Assembly (NCBI GenBank): GCA_002314755.1
Contig: DCHC01000020.1
Span: 1-21,252, forward strand
Reading direction: 5' to 3'
From: Faecalibacterium sp. UBA1762
GTDB taxonomy: Bacteria; Bacillota; Clostridia; Oscillospirales; Ruminococcaceae
DNA: 21,252 nt
The notes beneath the pieces were generated by a model, which had not been told where the DNA came from, did no database searches, and saw only the letters and a list, made by a program, of their open reading frames with translations. The translations under genes and the position numbers were made by a program. Positions 7,509 to 15,389 of this stretch are shown piece after piece. The stretch's first letter is position 1; each line of letters begins with the position of its first letter.

Positions 7509-8650
7509 AGCGGCTTATCCTCATATTGACACTCTTCTCACTACCTCTATTTCTTGGAGCGCAAAATTCTGACCAGTCCAAAAAGGCCAGGCTCGAGAAG
7601 GAAATTGCCATTCTGGACAAGCAGTTGAAAGACAATGCCAAGAAGAGTTCCTCGGCGTTGAGCACTCTCACGCTTGCCCACAAGAAGGTTTCAAACGGGA
7701 AGAAACTGGTAGAGGAGAGCAATCGGCAGATTAATCAGATGGACGGCCGCATCCTGGAGAAAGAGAAAGAGATACGTGCGCTTCAGCAGAAGTTGGACAC
7801 AATGTCGTTCTATTATGGCAAGCTTGTTCGAACGGCTTACCGCAGCAGGGACAGCAGAATATGGTTCATGTACATCCTGTCAAGCCAGTCGCTCAAGCAG
7901 GGAATCAGCAGGGTGGCGTATTTCAAAAATCTTGCTGCGAGCATGAATACTCAGGCCATCAGGATTGAAGAGTCCAAAGCTCAGTTGCAGGAGCAGAAGG
8001 ATCAACTCATTTCCCTCCGCAATGAAGCAGGAAAGCTCCGCAGCCAGCAACAGAAGCAACTCAAGTCCCTCAAGGCCGCTGAAGCCCAGACACAGGACCT
8101 TGTCAACAGGCTAAAGAAGGACAGGAACAAATACCAGAAGGAACTCGCCTCCAAACGCAGGCAGGTCGAAGCTCTCAACAGAGAAGTGAGCAAGATGATA
8201 TCACGGCAGTCTCCGGACTCATCGAAACCAGTGGATGTCAAGCTTTCCGGACAGTTCTCCGCCAATAGGGGGAAACTCCCCTGGCCTGTCGATGGAGTTA
8301 TCGTCGATCAGTTCGGGCAGCATTTTCATCCGGTTTACAAGACCGTGAAACTCCCGTTTAACAACGGTGTCAACATCGCCACCGGGCGCGGTGCAGAGGT
8401 GAAGGCAGTGTTTGACGGCGAAGTCCGTCAGGTCATTGTGATGCCGGGATACAATCAGTGCGTGCTTGTGCAGCACGGCGAATATTTCACCTTCTATTGC
8501 AAACTGGGAAGCGTCTCCGTAAAGGCAGGGGATAAGATTAAGCTCGGTCAAGTGATAGGCCGTGTTGACACAATCTCGGGAGAGACTCAGCTTCATTTCC
8601 AGCTGTGGGAAGGGAAGACTCCTAGGGACCCGGAGATTTGGTTGAGATAA
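7505..8650 (+). CDS. envC: EnvC-like murein hydrolase activator (inactive LytM/M23 domain)
   Basis: The 381-residue product has a signal peptide ending near residue 20 (FLGAQ), two coiled-coil stretches (about 25-105 and 150-235) and a C-terminal LytM/M23 domain (about 258-381). The zinc site is degenerate. The usual HxGxD is N286-N-G-V-N290, the catalytic His of the YxHL motif is K333, and the first His of the HxHF motif is Q362, with only H364 kept. This is the pattern of EnvC/NlpD-type proteins, which do not cut peptidoglycan themselves but activate amidases at the septum. The role here is inferred from architecture. It is coupled to the upstream TPR gene by an ATGA overlap. ispF follows after 13 bp with no ribosome binding site, as expected on the Bacteroidetes side. 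Confidence 0.88.
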   Translation: MKRLILILTLFSLPLFLGAQNSDQSKKARLEKEIAILDKQLKDNAKKSSSALSTLTLAHKKVSNGKKLVEESNRQINQMDGRILEKEKEIRALQQKLDTMSFYYGKLVRTAYRSRDSRIWFMYILSSQSLKQGISRVAYFKNLAASMNTQAIRIEESKAQLQEQKDQLISLRNEAGKLRSQQQKQLKSLKAAEAQTQDLVNRLKKDRNKYQKELASKRRQVEALNREVSKMISRQSPDSSKPVDVKLSGQFSANRGKLPWPVDGVIVDQFGQHFHPVYKTVKLPFNNGVNIATGRGAEVKAVFDGEVRQVIVMPGYNQCVLVQHGEYFTFYCKLGSVSVKAGDKIKLGQVIGRVDTISGETQLHFQLWEGKTPRDPEIWLR

Positions 8651-8663
8651 AAAGAATAATTAT

Positions 8664-9140
8664 ATGCAGACGAGAATCGGACAAGGTTATGACGTGCACG
8701 CCATTGCGGAAGGACTTCCTATGTGGCTTGGTGGGGTGCAGATTGTGTCGGAAACAGGTTTTGTCGCACACTCGGACGGAGATGTCGCCATTCACGCCCT
8801 TTGCGACGCCCTTCTGGGCGCAGCCGCTCTGGGTGATATCGGCAAGCATTTTCCTGATAACGATAAAAAATGGAAGGGTGCGGACAGTACCGTTTTGCTG
8901 CAGGCAGTGTGCCGCCTGGTTCGGGATGAAGGCTGGCAGATTGGAAACATAGATGCCACTGTCCTTTGTCAAAAGCCTAAGCTTGCCGGGTTTATTCCCC
9001 AGATGCGCGCGGTTACCGCAGCAAAAATGGGGGTTTTGGCTGAACAAGTTTCCATCAAGGCCACCACGGAAGAAAAGCTGGGCTTTACCGGCGCAGGAGA
9101 GGGCATTGCCGCCCACTGTGTCGCCATGCTGTATCGATAA
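8664..9140 (+). CDS. ispF: 2-C-methyl-D-erythritol 2,4-cyclodiphosphate synthase; spans the phylum switch
   Basis: IspF makes MEcPP from CDP-ME 2-phosphate in the non-mevalonate isoprenoid pathway and works as a trimer. The 158-residue product is full length and intact. The zinc ligands are D10 and H12 (GYDVH) and H44. HSDGDV at 36-41, DIGKHFPD at 58-65, KATTEEKLGFTG at 132-143 and GIAAH near the end are all conserved. The first part uses Gly GGA and Leu CTT often and begins after an A-rich spacer with no Shine-Dalgarno, like the genes to its left. The later part uses GGC, CTG/TTG and CGN codons, like the genes to its right. The gene may therefore be a hybrid, fused within the well-conserved DALLGAAALGDIGKHFPD stretch (about 8,806-8,858), though the join could also lie just outside it. 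Confidence 0.93.
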   Translation: MQTRIGQGYDVHAIAEGLPMWLGGVQIVSETGFVAHSDGDVAIHALCDALLGAAALGDIGKHFPDNDKKWKGADSTVLLQAVCRLVRDEGWQIGNIDATVLCQKPKLAGFIPQMRAVTAAKMGVLAEQVSIKATTEEKLGFTGAGEGIAAHCVAMLYR

Positions 9141-9153
9141 TCATTTATTGTCC

Positions 9154-9198
9154 ACGGAGCGGCTTCGGGCTGCAATCGACTCAATTTTTCCGCTCCGT
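9154..9198 (+). terminator. Perfect 9-bp inverted repeat between ispF and cdaA
   Basis: ACGGAGCGG (9154-9162) pairs exactly with CCGCTCCGT (9190-9198) around a 27-base loop, 13 bases past the ispF stop. Downstream T content (GTTTTAT, 9205-9211) is modest, so it is either a weak terminator of the upstream unit or a leader structure before cdaA. The long loop makes either role uncertain. Confidence 0.45.
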
Positions 9199-9222
9199 TC
9201 GGGTGTTTTATAAGGAGAAGCC

Positions 9223-10170
9223 ATGCAACAGATAAAAGGAATTCTATCCTCCGTTATGACGGTATTGCATACTATCCGGTTGGTGGATTTTTTGGATATT
9301 TTTATTGTGGCCATCTTGTTTTATGCGGTGCTGATGATGGTTCATGGTAGCCGTGCCGCACAGTTATTTAAGGGCATTATCATCCTGATCGTTGCCAATG
9401 CCGTAGCCGGTTACCTGCAGATGCGGGTACTGGGCACCATCCTTTCCGCTATACTGCAGATCGGTGTTTTGGCGTTGATTGTGGTTTTCCAGCCGGAGAT
9501 TCGTCGGGCGCTGGAGCAGATTGGCCACGGAAAGCTGATGTCACTGGACTTTTTACACACCCGCACCGATTCTGAGGAGCTGCTGCTTCGCGCCACCCGC
9601 GCCATTGCTGCTGTTTGTGACGCAGCCGAGCAGATGAGTGCCAGCCGTACCGGTGCGCTGATTGTCTTTGAACGCAAAAGCAATTTAAAAGAGATTATGG
9701 GCACCGGCACTATCCTCAATGCGGATGTGACGGTAGAGTTGCTGAACACTATTTTTTACGAGGGTACCCTGTTGCATGACGGTGCTACTATCATCCGGGA
9801 GGGACGCATCGCGGCAGGCGGCTGCGTGTTACCGCTTAGTGATAATTTGGAGATCAGCAAGGAGATGGGCACCCGTCACCGCGCAGGGTTGGGTATGAGC
9901 GAAAATAGCGATGCCGTGGTGGTAGTGGTCTCGGAGGAAAGCGGTATTATCTCCCTTTGCAGGGAGGGAATTATGGTTCGCAGGTTGGACCGTGCTGCCC
10001 TTTACCGTATTTTGACAAAGGATGTACTCTCACAAATCCATCTGCCGGAAAAGGAGAAAGCCAGGCAGAAGGGTGTGAAAAAGATAGCCGATACTGCAAA
10101 GCGGATCACCGGCCTGCGGTTTGGCAAAAAAGAGGATAGCTCGGAACAGGAGGAGCAGGAGAGTGAATGA
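9223..10170 (+). CDS. cdaA: Diadenylate cyclase CdaA (c-di-AMP synthase)
   Basis: CdaA condenses two ATP into cyclic di-AMP, which controls potassium uptake, osmolyte transport and wall homeostasis in Firmicutes. The 315-residue product has three N-terminal membrane helices (about 22-41, 48-66, 72-90) and a DAC domain (about 100-262). The catalytic DGA (186-188) and RHR (218-220) motifs are intact. A good ribosome binding site AAGGAG (9212-9217) lies 5 bases before the ATG. The C-terminus is longer than the roughly 270-280 residues usual for CdaA: it adds a Lys/Arg-rich stretch and a Glu-rich end (EDSSEQEEQESE). cdaR follows directly, the normal partner, so the membrane complex CdaA-CdaR is expected. 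glmM, the usual third gene, is absent downstream. Confidence 0.95.
   Translation: MQQIKGILSSVMTVLHTIRLVDFLDIFIVAILFYAVLMMVHGSRAAQLFKGIIILIVANAVAGYLQMRVLGTILSAILQIGVLALIVVFQPEIRRALEQIGHGKLMSLDFLHTRTDSEELLLRATRAIAAVCDAAEQMSASRTGALIVFERKSNLKEIMGTGTILNADVTVELLNTIFYEGTLLHDGATIIREGRIAAGGCVLPLSDNLEISKEMGTRHRAGLGMSENSDAVVVVVSEESGIISLCREGIMVRRLDRAALYRILTKDVLSQIHLPEKEKARQKGVKKIADTAKRITGLRFGKKEDSSEQEEQESE
10148..10153 (+). promoter_or_regulatory. Ribosome binding site that fixes the cdaR start
   Basis: AGGAGG lies 9 bases before the GTG at 10163, inside the end of cdaA. It favours that GTG over an ATG at 10121, which has no such sequence in front of it and would put 14 basic residues before the family's usual start. 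Confidence 0.65.
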
Positions 10171-11464
10171 GAATAAACTCCCTTTCAAGGAAAAGCTGAA
10201 TCAGATTTTAAACAGCAACCGATTCTACGCCGTTTTTTCCATTCTGCTTGCTGTAATCTGCTGGCTTAGCCTCTCCCTTTCCGATGAGACCGACGCCACC
10301 CGTGTCATCTACGATGTGCCGGTCCAGCTGGAGTACAACGCCGCGGCGTACCAAAGCTTTGGCTTGGAGATCATCGGCCAGGACGATATCACGGTGGATG
10401 TCACTGTGGAAGGGCCTCGTAACTTGATTTATAGCCTGACCGAGGCAGATATTCTGGTATATCCAAATGTCAACTCGGTTACCTCCAGCGGTACCAAAAA
10501 TTTACGTCTTCTCTCCAGCACGGTCAACGCCAGCGCTAAGTATGCGGTGACCCACCTTTCTCAGGAGAGCATCACCCTGCGGTTTGATACCATTGTCAGC
10601 CAGAAATATCTCATCAATGTGGATACCGGAAATATCGCCCTGCAGGACGGATTCCTTCTGAAAAACTGTATGCCCAACCCGGTGGAGATGACGGTGACCG
10701 GTCCTTCGCAGGAGCTTGCCTCTATCGTCAATGTACAGGCAAAGCTACCGGGCATCTCTCCCGATACCCCGATGGCGGAATCCTGTCTGACACAAGGGGT
10801 GATTTCGCTGTTGGACTCCAACGGGATGGAGGTCGATCGCAGTCTTCTCTCGCTGGATTATGACCAGGTTGAGGTCACGGTCAATGTGCTGCGCCGGGCA
10901 CAGCAACCGTTGAAAGTACAGTTCCTCAATGTGCCGCAGGGCTTTGACATCACCACGCTGGGTGTTCAGCTGGATCACGACAGCATTGCGGTGGCGGTAC
11001 CAACTACCTATAGCGAGGAGCTGGATGCCTTTGTGGTCGGCTATCTGGATTTTAACGAGTTTGACTACCGCGACAGCTATACCTTCCCGCTTTCTCTGCC
11101 GGAGGAATACCTGAACTGCGACAATGTGCAAAGCGTTACGGTGACCTGTGATACCGAGGCATACCAGACCAAGGCAGTCACGGTCAAGGATCTGCGGTTG
11201 GTCAATCTGCCGGAGGATATGAAGGCCACGCTGGTCACCAAGAATATCTATAACGTACAGCTGGTAGGCCCGGCGGACGCTATCGAGCTCTTGAATTCTT
11301 TGGAAGAAGAGGGCGTACTGGACGAATATATTTACGGCCGTATTGATGCCGGTAAGATCGGCATTCTTAGCGGACAGCAAAATATGGCGGTGCAGATCAC
11401 GCTGCCTTCTCTTTCCAGCGTCTTCGCCACCGGAAGCTATACCGCTGTGGTCTCGGTGGAGTGA
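10163..11464 (+). CDS. cdaR: CdaA regulatory protein CdaR (YbbR repeats)
   Basis: CdaR is a membrane-anchored, extracytoplasmic protein that binds CdaA and tunes c-di-AMP synthesis. The 433-residue product has a short basic N-terminus and one membrane helix (about 21-38, FYAVFSILLAVICWLSLS). Repeated YbbR domains follow, with the recurring pattern of a short PVxL strand, then VxVxVEGP or MTVTGPSQEL turns. Examples are DVPVQLEYN, DVTVEGPRNLI, NPVEMTVTGPSQELASI and IYNVQLVGPADAIELL. I count about four repeats. The GTG start overlaps the cdaA end by 8 bp and is supported by a strong ribosome binding site. The frame also has an ATG 42 bases upstream, inside cdaA. Confidence 0.9.
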   Translation: MNENKLPFKEKLNQILNSNRFYAVFSILLAVICWLSLSLSDETDATRVIYDVPVQLEYNAAAYQSFGLEIIGQDDITVDVTVEGPRNLIYSLTEADILVYPNVNSVTSSGTKNLRLLSSTVNASAKYAVTHLSQESITLRFDTIVSQKYLINVDTGNIALQDGFLLKNCMPNPVEMTVTGPSQELASIVNVQAKLPGISPDTPMAESCLTQGVISLLDSNGMEVDRSLLSLDYDQVEVTVNVLRRAQQPLKVQFLNVPQGFDITTLGVQLDHDSIAVAVPTTYSEELDAFVVGYLDFNEFDYRDSYTFPLSLPEEYLNCDNVQSVTVTCDTEAYQTKAVTVKDLRLVNLPEDMKATLVTKNIYNVQLVGPADAIELLNSLEEEGVLDEYIYGRIDAGKIGILSGQQNMAVQITLPSLSSVFATGSYTAVVSVE

Positions 11465-11525
11465 GAAAACGGTTCTTTCCGGCAGTGCCCGGAGCATACA
11501 CTACAGGATGAAGGTTCAATAAAAG

Positions 11526-13187
11526 ATGACGTATAACAGAGCCGGTGGTTCATTTCCTTGTGAGAATATTTCGTCGACGCTGGCGGATGCCACGCTGCTG
11601 ATCAGTGGAATCAAGGTCCCGCTTGGACAGCAGAAAGAAGAATATTTTGCCGCCGCGGCCCAAAAATGCGGTTTGCCTACCGGCAGTGTTGACACGGCGC
11701 AGGTACATAAGGTTTCGGTGGACGCCAGGAGAAACCCTATCGTACTGGTATACACGGCAGCGTTTACCGTACCGGTTCAAACTGCCATGCGGTTTTCCGC
11801 TACAACACGGCCTCAGGTTCAGCTGCTGCAGCCCCACACCTTGCTATTACAGCAGGGCAGTCTACCTTTGGCACACCGTCCGGTCATCTGCGGCCTTGGC
11901 CCGGCTGGTCTGTTCTGCGCTTATTTGTTGGCAAAACAGGGTTACCGCCCCATTGTGCTGGAACGCGGTCCAGACATTGCCCGCCGTTTGCAGGCGGTAG
12001 AGGGCTTTGTAGCCGGTGGACAGTTTAGCCCGAACGCCAATATCCAGTTTGGCGAGGGCGGTGCGGGTACCTTTTCTGACGGCAAGCTGACCACCCGCAT
12101 CCACGATCCGCTATGCGAAACGGTTACCCGTATTTTGTTACAGAACGGTGCCCCGGCGGAGATTGCCGTTCGGCAAAAGCCCCATATCGGCACCGATCTT
12201 CTACGCAATGTGATCGTCAGTATCCGGCAGGAGATTCAGCGCCTGGGCGGTACGGTTTTGTTTGATACACCCTTGATCGGCCTACGGCTGAACGGCGGTA
12301 GGCTGTGCGGGGTAAATACCGGCGGGGGAGAGCTTCCCTGTGAGGTTTTGGTCCTTGCACCCGGACATTCTGCTCGGGATACCTTTGATATGCTGACGGA
12401 TGCCGGTGTTTCGCTCAGCTGCAAGCCCTTCAGTGTGGGTTTTCGCGCGGAGCATCTGCAGTCGGAGATTGAAAAAGCCCTTTACCATCAGGCGGCAGGT
12501 CACCCGGATCTTCCACGGGGAGAATATCAGATGGTCAGCCATGCACATAAGCGGGGTGTGTATACCTTTTGTATGTGTCCCGGCGGTCAGGTGGTAGCTG
12601 CCTGCAGCGAGTCGGATACAGTGGTCACCAACGGGATGAGTATGCACGCCCGCGACGGTGCCAACGCCAATGCGGCGGTGGTTGTATCGGTGGAACCGGC
12701 GGATTTCGGCGGTGATCCGGCAAAGGCTATCGCTTTTCAGCGTAGACTGGAACAACAGGCCTTTTGTCTTGGCGGTGGCAATTATGCAGCCCCTGCCCAA
12801 AACGCCGATAGCTTTTTAGAGGGTACCGCCCGGCTGAAAATCGGCGCAGTACAGCCAAGCTATCCCCGCGGAGTACAGGCGGCGGATCTGTCACTTCTCT
12901 ATGGGCAGGAGCTGACAGGTGCCCTTCGCGCCGGTTTGGCGGATTTTGACAGTAAGCTGAAGGGTTATGTCGGAAAAGATGTAATCCTGACCGGCCCCGA
13001 AACCCGTACCAGTTCCCCTGTTCGGATACCCCGTGACCCGGATACCCTGCAGTCCGTGCAGCTTGCCGGAATGTACCCTACCGGCGAAGGTGCCGGATAC
13101 GCAGGCGGCATTATGAGTGCCGCAGTGGATGGTATTCGGGTGGCGCAGATGATTATTGCCCGCAATGCCCCGGCAAAACAGGAATGA
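11526..13187 (+). CDS. FAD-dependent dehydrogenase of the COG2509 type
   Basis: The 553-residue product has an N-terminal domain of about 110 residues, seen in this family before the flavin fold, and then a dinucleotide-binding motif GLGPAG at 123-128 followed by VLERG. The hallmark segment FSPNANIQFGEGGAGTFSDGKLTTRIHD (about 168-195) and KPHIGTDLLR are typical of the uncharacterised FAD-dependent dehydrogenases common in Clostridia. The C-terminal MYPTGEGAGYAGGIMSAAVDGIR holds the second FAD contact. The substrate is unknown. The ATG at 11526 has no strong ribosome binding site, and similarity seems to begin near residue 22, so the true start could be slightly downstream. It lies 61 bp after cdaR in a codirectional run. 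Confidence 0.85.
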   Translation: MTYNRAGGSFPCENISSTLADATLLISGIKVPLGQQKEEYFAAAAQKCGLPTGSVDTAQVHKVSVDARRNPIVLVYTAAFTVPVQTAMRFSATTRPQVQLLQPHTLLLQQGSLPLAHRPVICGLGPAGLFCAYLLAKQGYRPIVLERGPDIARRLQAVEGFVAGGQFSPNANIQFGEGGAGTFSDGKLTTRIHDPLCETVTRILLQNGAPAEIAVRQKPHIGTDLLRNVIVSIRQEIQRLGGTVLFDTPLIGLRLNGGRLCGVNTGGGELPCEVLVLAPGHSARDTFDMLTDAGVSLSCKPFSVGFRAEHLQSEIEKALYHQAAGHPDLPRGEYQMVSHAHKRGVYTFCMCPGGQVVAACSESDTVVTNGMSMHARDGANANAAVVVSVEPADFGGDPAKAIAFQRRLEQQAFCLGGGNYAAPAQNADSFLEGTARLKIGAVQPSYPRGVQAADLSLLYGQELTGALRAGLADFDSKLKGYVGKDVILTGPETRTSSPVRIPRDPDTLQSVQLAGMYPTGEGAGYAGGIMSAAVDGIRVAQMIIARNAPAKQE

Positions 13188-13267
13188 ATTTGTAACTGTT
13201 TTGCCGTTCGCATGGCATTTCTCTTTTTCTCTATGTAAATAAACCTTTAATCGGAGCGTATTTTTAC

Positions 13268-15301
13268 ATGATTTATCGCAGATGGCATACACCGGAATTA
13301 CAGCAAAACCTGGTGCGACAGATGTCTGCCCAGCTTGGAATCTCTCTGCTGGTCAGTCAGGTTCTGACAAACAGAGGCTGCTCCACGGTTCTGGATGCGG
13401 AGGAATTTTTAAATCAGCAGACCGAGCTTTCGGACCCGATGCTGCTGCAGGATATGCAGCCGTTTGTCAACCGTGTTCAGCAAGCGGTAGATGAGGGTCA
13501 GCGTATTGTGGTTTATGGCGATTATGATGTGGATGGTGTCGCAGCGACAGCGCTGATGCTCTCTTATCTCGAAAGCATCGGAGCAACCGTTTTCTACAAG
13601 CTTCCCAGTAGAGAAGGGGATGGCTACGGCCTTTCCAAGGATGCCATCAATCTGTTGGCGTCTAAAAATATTGACCTGATAATTACGGTGGATAACGGTA
13701 TCTCTGCTTTGGAAGAAGCGGAATATGCCAAATCCAAAGGGATAGACATAGTGATTACCGATCACCATCTTCCCCCGGATCAGCTACCGGAAGCGGTAGC
13801 TGTGGTGGATCCGCTGCGAAAAGATGACCGCAGTCCCGCCAAAAACCTTTCGGGCGTGGGGGTTGCCTTTAAAGCAATCTGCGCTATGGAAGGGGCTGAT
13901 CCATTGGAGATGCTGGCCTATTACGGGGATCTGGTGGCAATTGGTACCGTAGCGGATATGATGAGCCTGACCGGCGAAAACCGGACTATTGTTCGGCAGG
14001 GGGTGGCCTGTTTGCAGACCACACAGCGCCCCGGTCTTCAGGCACTGCTTACCGGCTGCAAGCTGGATGATAAACCCCTTACCTCCGAAAATATCTCTTT
14101 TTTACTTGCGCCGCGGCTCAACGCAGCCGGGCGTATGGGCAATGCCGCCACCGCGCTGCAGCTTTTGCTGACCGAGGATGAACAGGAGGCGGAGATCCTG
14201 GTGGAAAAGCTGAACGCTTGTAATCAGCTTCGTCAGGAGACGGAGCAGGGTATCGCTGCCCAGCTGATCGATCGTATTGACAAAGATCCGGTGCTGTCCG
14301 CCCAGCCGGTGCTGGTGGTTTGGGGTAATGACTTTCACCAGGGCGTGATCGGTATTGTGGCGTCCCGTCTGATGGAACGGTATTCCAAGCCCACCATTGT
14401 TTGCACCGTGGATAAAGACGGACAGGTGCGGGGCAGCGGCCGCAGCTTCGCAGGTTTTTCTTTGTATAATGCCATCGCCTCTTGCAGTGATTTGCTGGAG
14501 CGGTTCGGCGGCCATGATCTTGCTGCCGGGCTCAGTATGTGCAAGGAGAATCTGCAGGAGTTTTCCCATAGGATCAACCGTTACGCCCAAAACGCGAATA
14601 TAGATGAGCCGCCCCTTGTTTTGGATGCGTGTATTAACCTAAACGAACTGCATCTTCAGGATGTAGAGCAGCTGAGTTTGCTTGCCCCATACGGTGGCGG
14701 CAACCCGCAACCGGTTTTTTATCTGCAGGGCGCTAAAATAGATGCGGTGTATTCCATCAGCGACGGAAAGCATATCCGTATCCGGTTTTCGCAGGGTGGC
14801 AGCAGCATCTGTGCTGTCATGTTTGGTATGACTCAGAATGAATTTGCCTATAGGGTAGGGGATACGGTGGATGTGGCTCTAACTCTTTCCGTATACCAAA
14901 ACGGAGGAAACGAACCCACTGTTTCCGGCAGGCTGCTCTCTCTTCGACCCACAACATTGGGTGAAAATTATCTGGCAGATTGGAGTGCCTACCGTCGCTT
15001 TTGCGCCGGGATAGAGTTGTCAGCAATAGAAAAAGCAAAGCTGCTGCCGGATAGACAGGATATAGTACGCGTTTATCAGGCTGTCAGTGGCGGTGGATAT
15101 AAGGCGGGGGATCTTCGTCCTTTGCTTGCTGCCTGCGGCGGAGAGCAGCCCAATGCTGCCGGACGGTTGTTCTGTGCGCTGGCTGTCCTGCAGGAGCTTG
15201 CCCATGTGGGAGTGCTGCCGGACGGTTGCACCCTGTTTAAGACCGGCGGCGCCCGTCGGGAACTGAAGGAAAGTACGTTGCTCCGCCGCCTTCAGCCATA
15301 G
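13268..15301 (+). CDS. recJ: Single-stranded-DNA-specific exonuclease RecJ
   Basis: RecJ degrades single-stranded DNA 5' to 3' in RecF-pathway repair and mismatch repair. The 677-residue product has the DHH catalytic domain with DYDVDG (85-90), VDNG (141-144) and DHH (165-167). The DHHA1 domain follows, with GRSFAGFSLYNAI near 390 and FGGHDLAAG near 412, then an OB-like domain (about 455-565). A C-terminal extension of about 100 residues resembles the extra domain of Firmicute RecJ. GGAG at 13253-13256 lies 11 bases before the ATG. The 80 bp upstream are AT-rich and could hold a promoter, but I see no clear boxes. relA follows, an order conserved in Firmicutes, though apt often lies between them and is missing here. 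Confidence 0.95.
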   Translation: MIYRRWHTPELQQNLVRQMSAQLGISLLVSQVLTNRGCSTVLDAEEFLNQQTELSDPMLLQDMQPFVNRVQQAVDEGQRIVVYGDYDVDGVAATALMLSYLESIGATVFYKLPSREGDGYGLSKDAINLLASKNIDLIITVDNGISALEEAEYAKSKGIDIVITDHHLPPDQLPEAVAVVDPLRKDDRSPAKNLSGVGVAFKAICAMEGADPLEMLAYYGDLVAIGTVADMMSLTGENRTIVRQGVACLQTTQRPGLQALLTGCKLDDKPLTSENISFLLAPRLNAAGRMGNAATALQLLLTEDEQEAEILVEKLNACNQLRQETEQGIAAQLIDRIDKDPVLSAQPVLVVWGNDFHQGVIGIVASRLMERYSKPTIVCTVDKDGQVRGSGRSFAGFSLYNAIASCSDLLERFGGHDLAAGLSMCKENLQEFSHRINRYAQNANIDEPPLVLDACINLNELHLQDVEQLSLLAPYGGGNPQPVFYLQGAKIDAVYSISDGKHIRIRFSQGGSSICAVMFGMTQNEFAYRVGDTVDVALTLSVYQNGGNEPTVSGRLLSLRPTTLGENYLADWSAYRRFCAGIELSAIEKAKLLPDRQDIVRVYQAVSGGGYKAGDLRPLLAACGGEQPNAAGRLFCALAVLQELAHVGVLPDGCTLFKTGGARRELKESTLLRRLQP

Positions 15302-15389
15302 CATTTTTGTTTGGGTGAAGGATATCTGCCCGGTTTTGTTTGAAGACCGGTGCGGATTTGCGGTTTCACAGAAAGGAACAGGTCGTTTG

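Larger units (their letters stand above)
8651..9222. other. Interval holding the Bacteroidales/Clostridia join
   Basis: Genes to the left are Bacteroidales in type and genes to the right are clostridial. Codon choice, ribosome binding sites and gene content all change across this interval. No mobile-element gene, direct repeat or tRNA marks the point. I read it as an assembly chimera, most likely within ispF where the two parents would be similar. Confidence 0.75.

Noticed and set aside
8651..9222. Horizontal transfer or genomic-island boundary as the cause of the phylum switch
   Set aside because: There is no integrase, transposase, att-like repeat or tRNA at the join, and the genes to the right are core housekeeping genes rather than cargo. 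An assembly chimera explains it more simply.
11476..11495. Short hairpin (TCCGG/CCGGA) between cdaR and the dehydrogenase
   Set aside because: The stem is only 5 bp with no T tract, which could easily occur by chance.
10745..11497. Minus-strand reading frame of 250 codons across the end of cdaR
   Set aside because: It is a by-product of codon bias in cdaR, with no domain seen.
15330..15350. CCGGT/ACCGG inverted repeat between recJ and the RSH gene
   Set aside because: The stem is 5 bp with no T tract after it, too weak to call a terminator.
15315..15389. Extra 25 residues at the N-terminus of the RSH protein from a GTG start
   Set aside because: The segment has no ribosome binding site and is unlike RSH proteins, while the ATG at 15390 gives a normal length and N-terminus.
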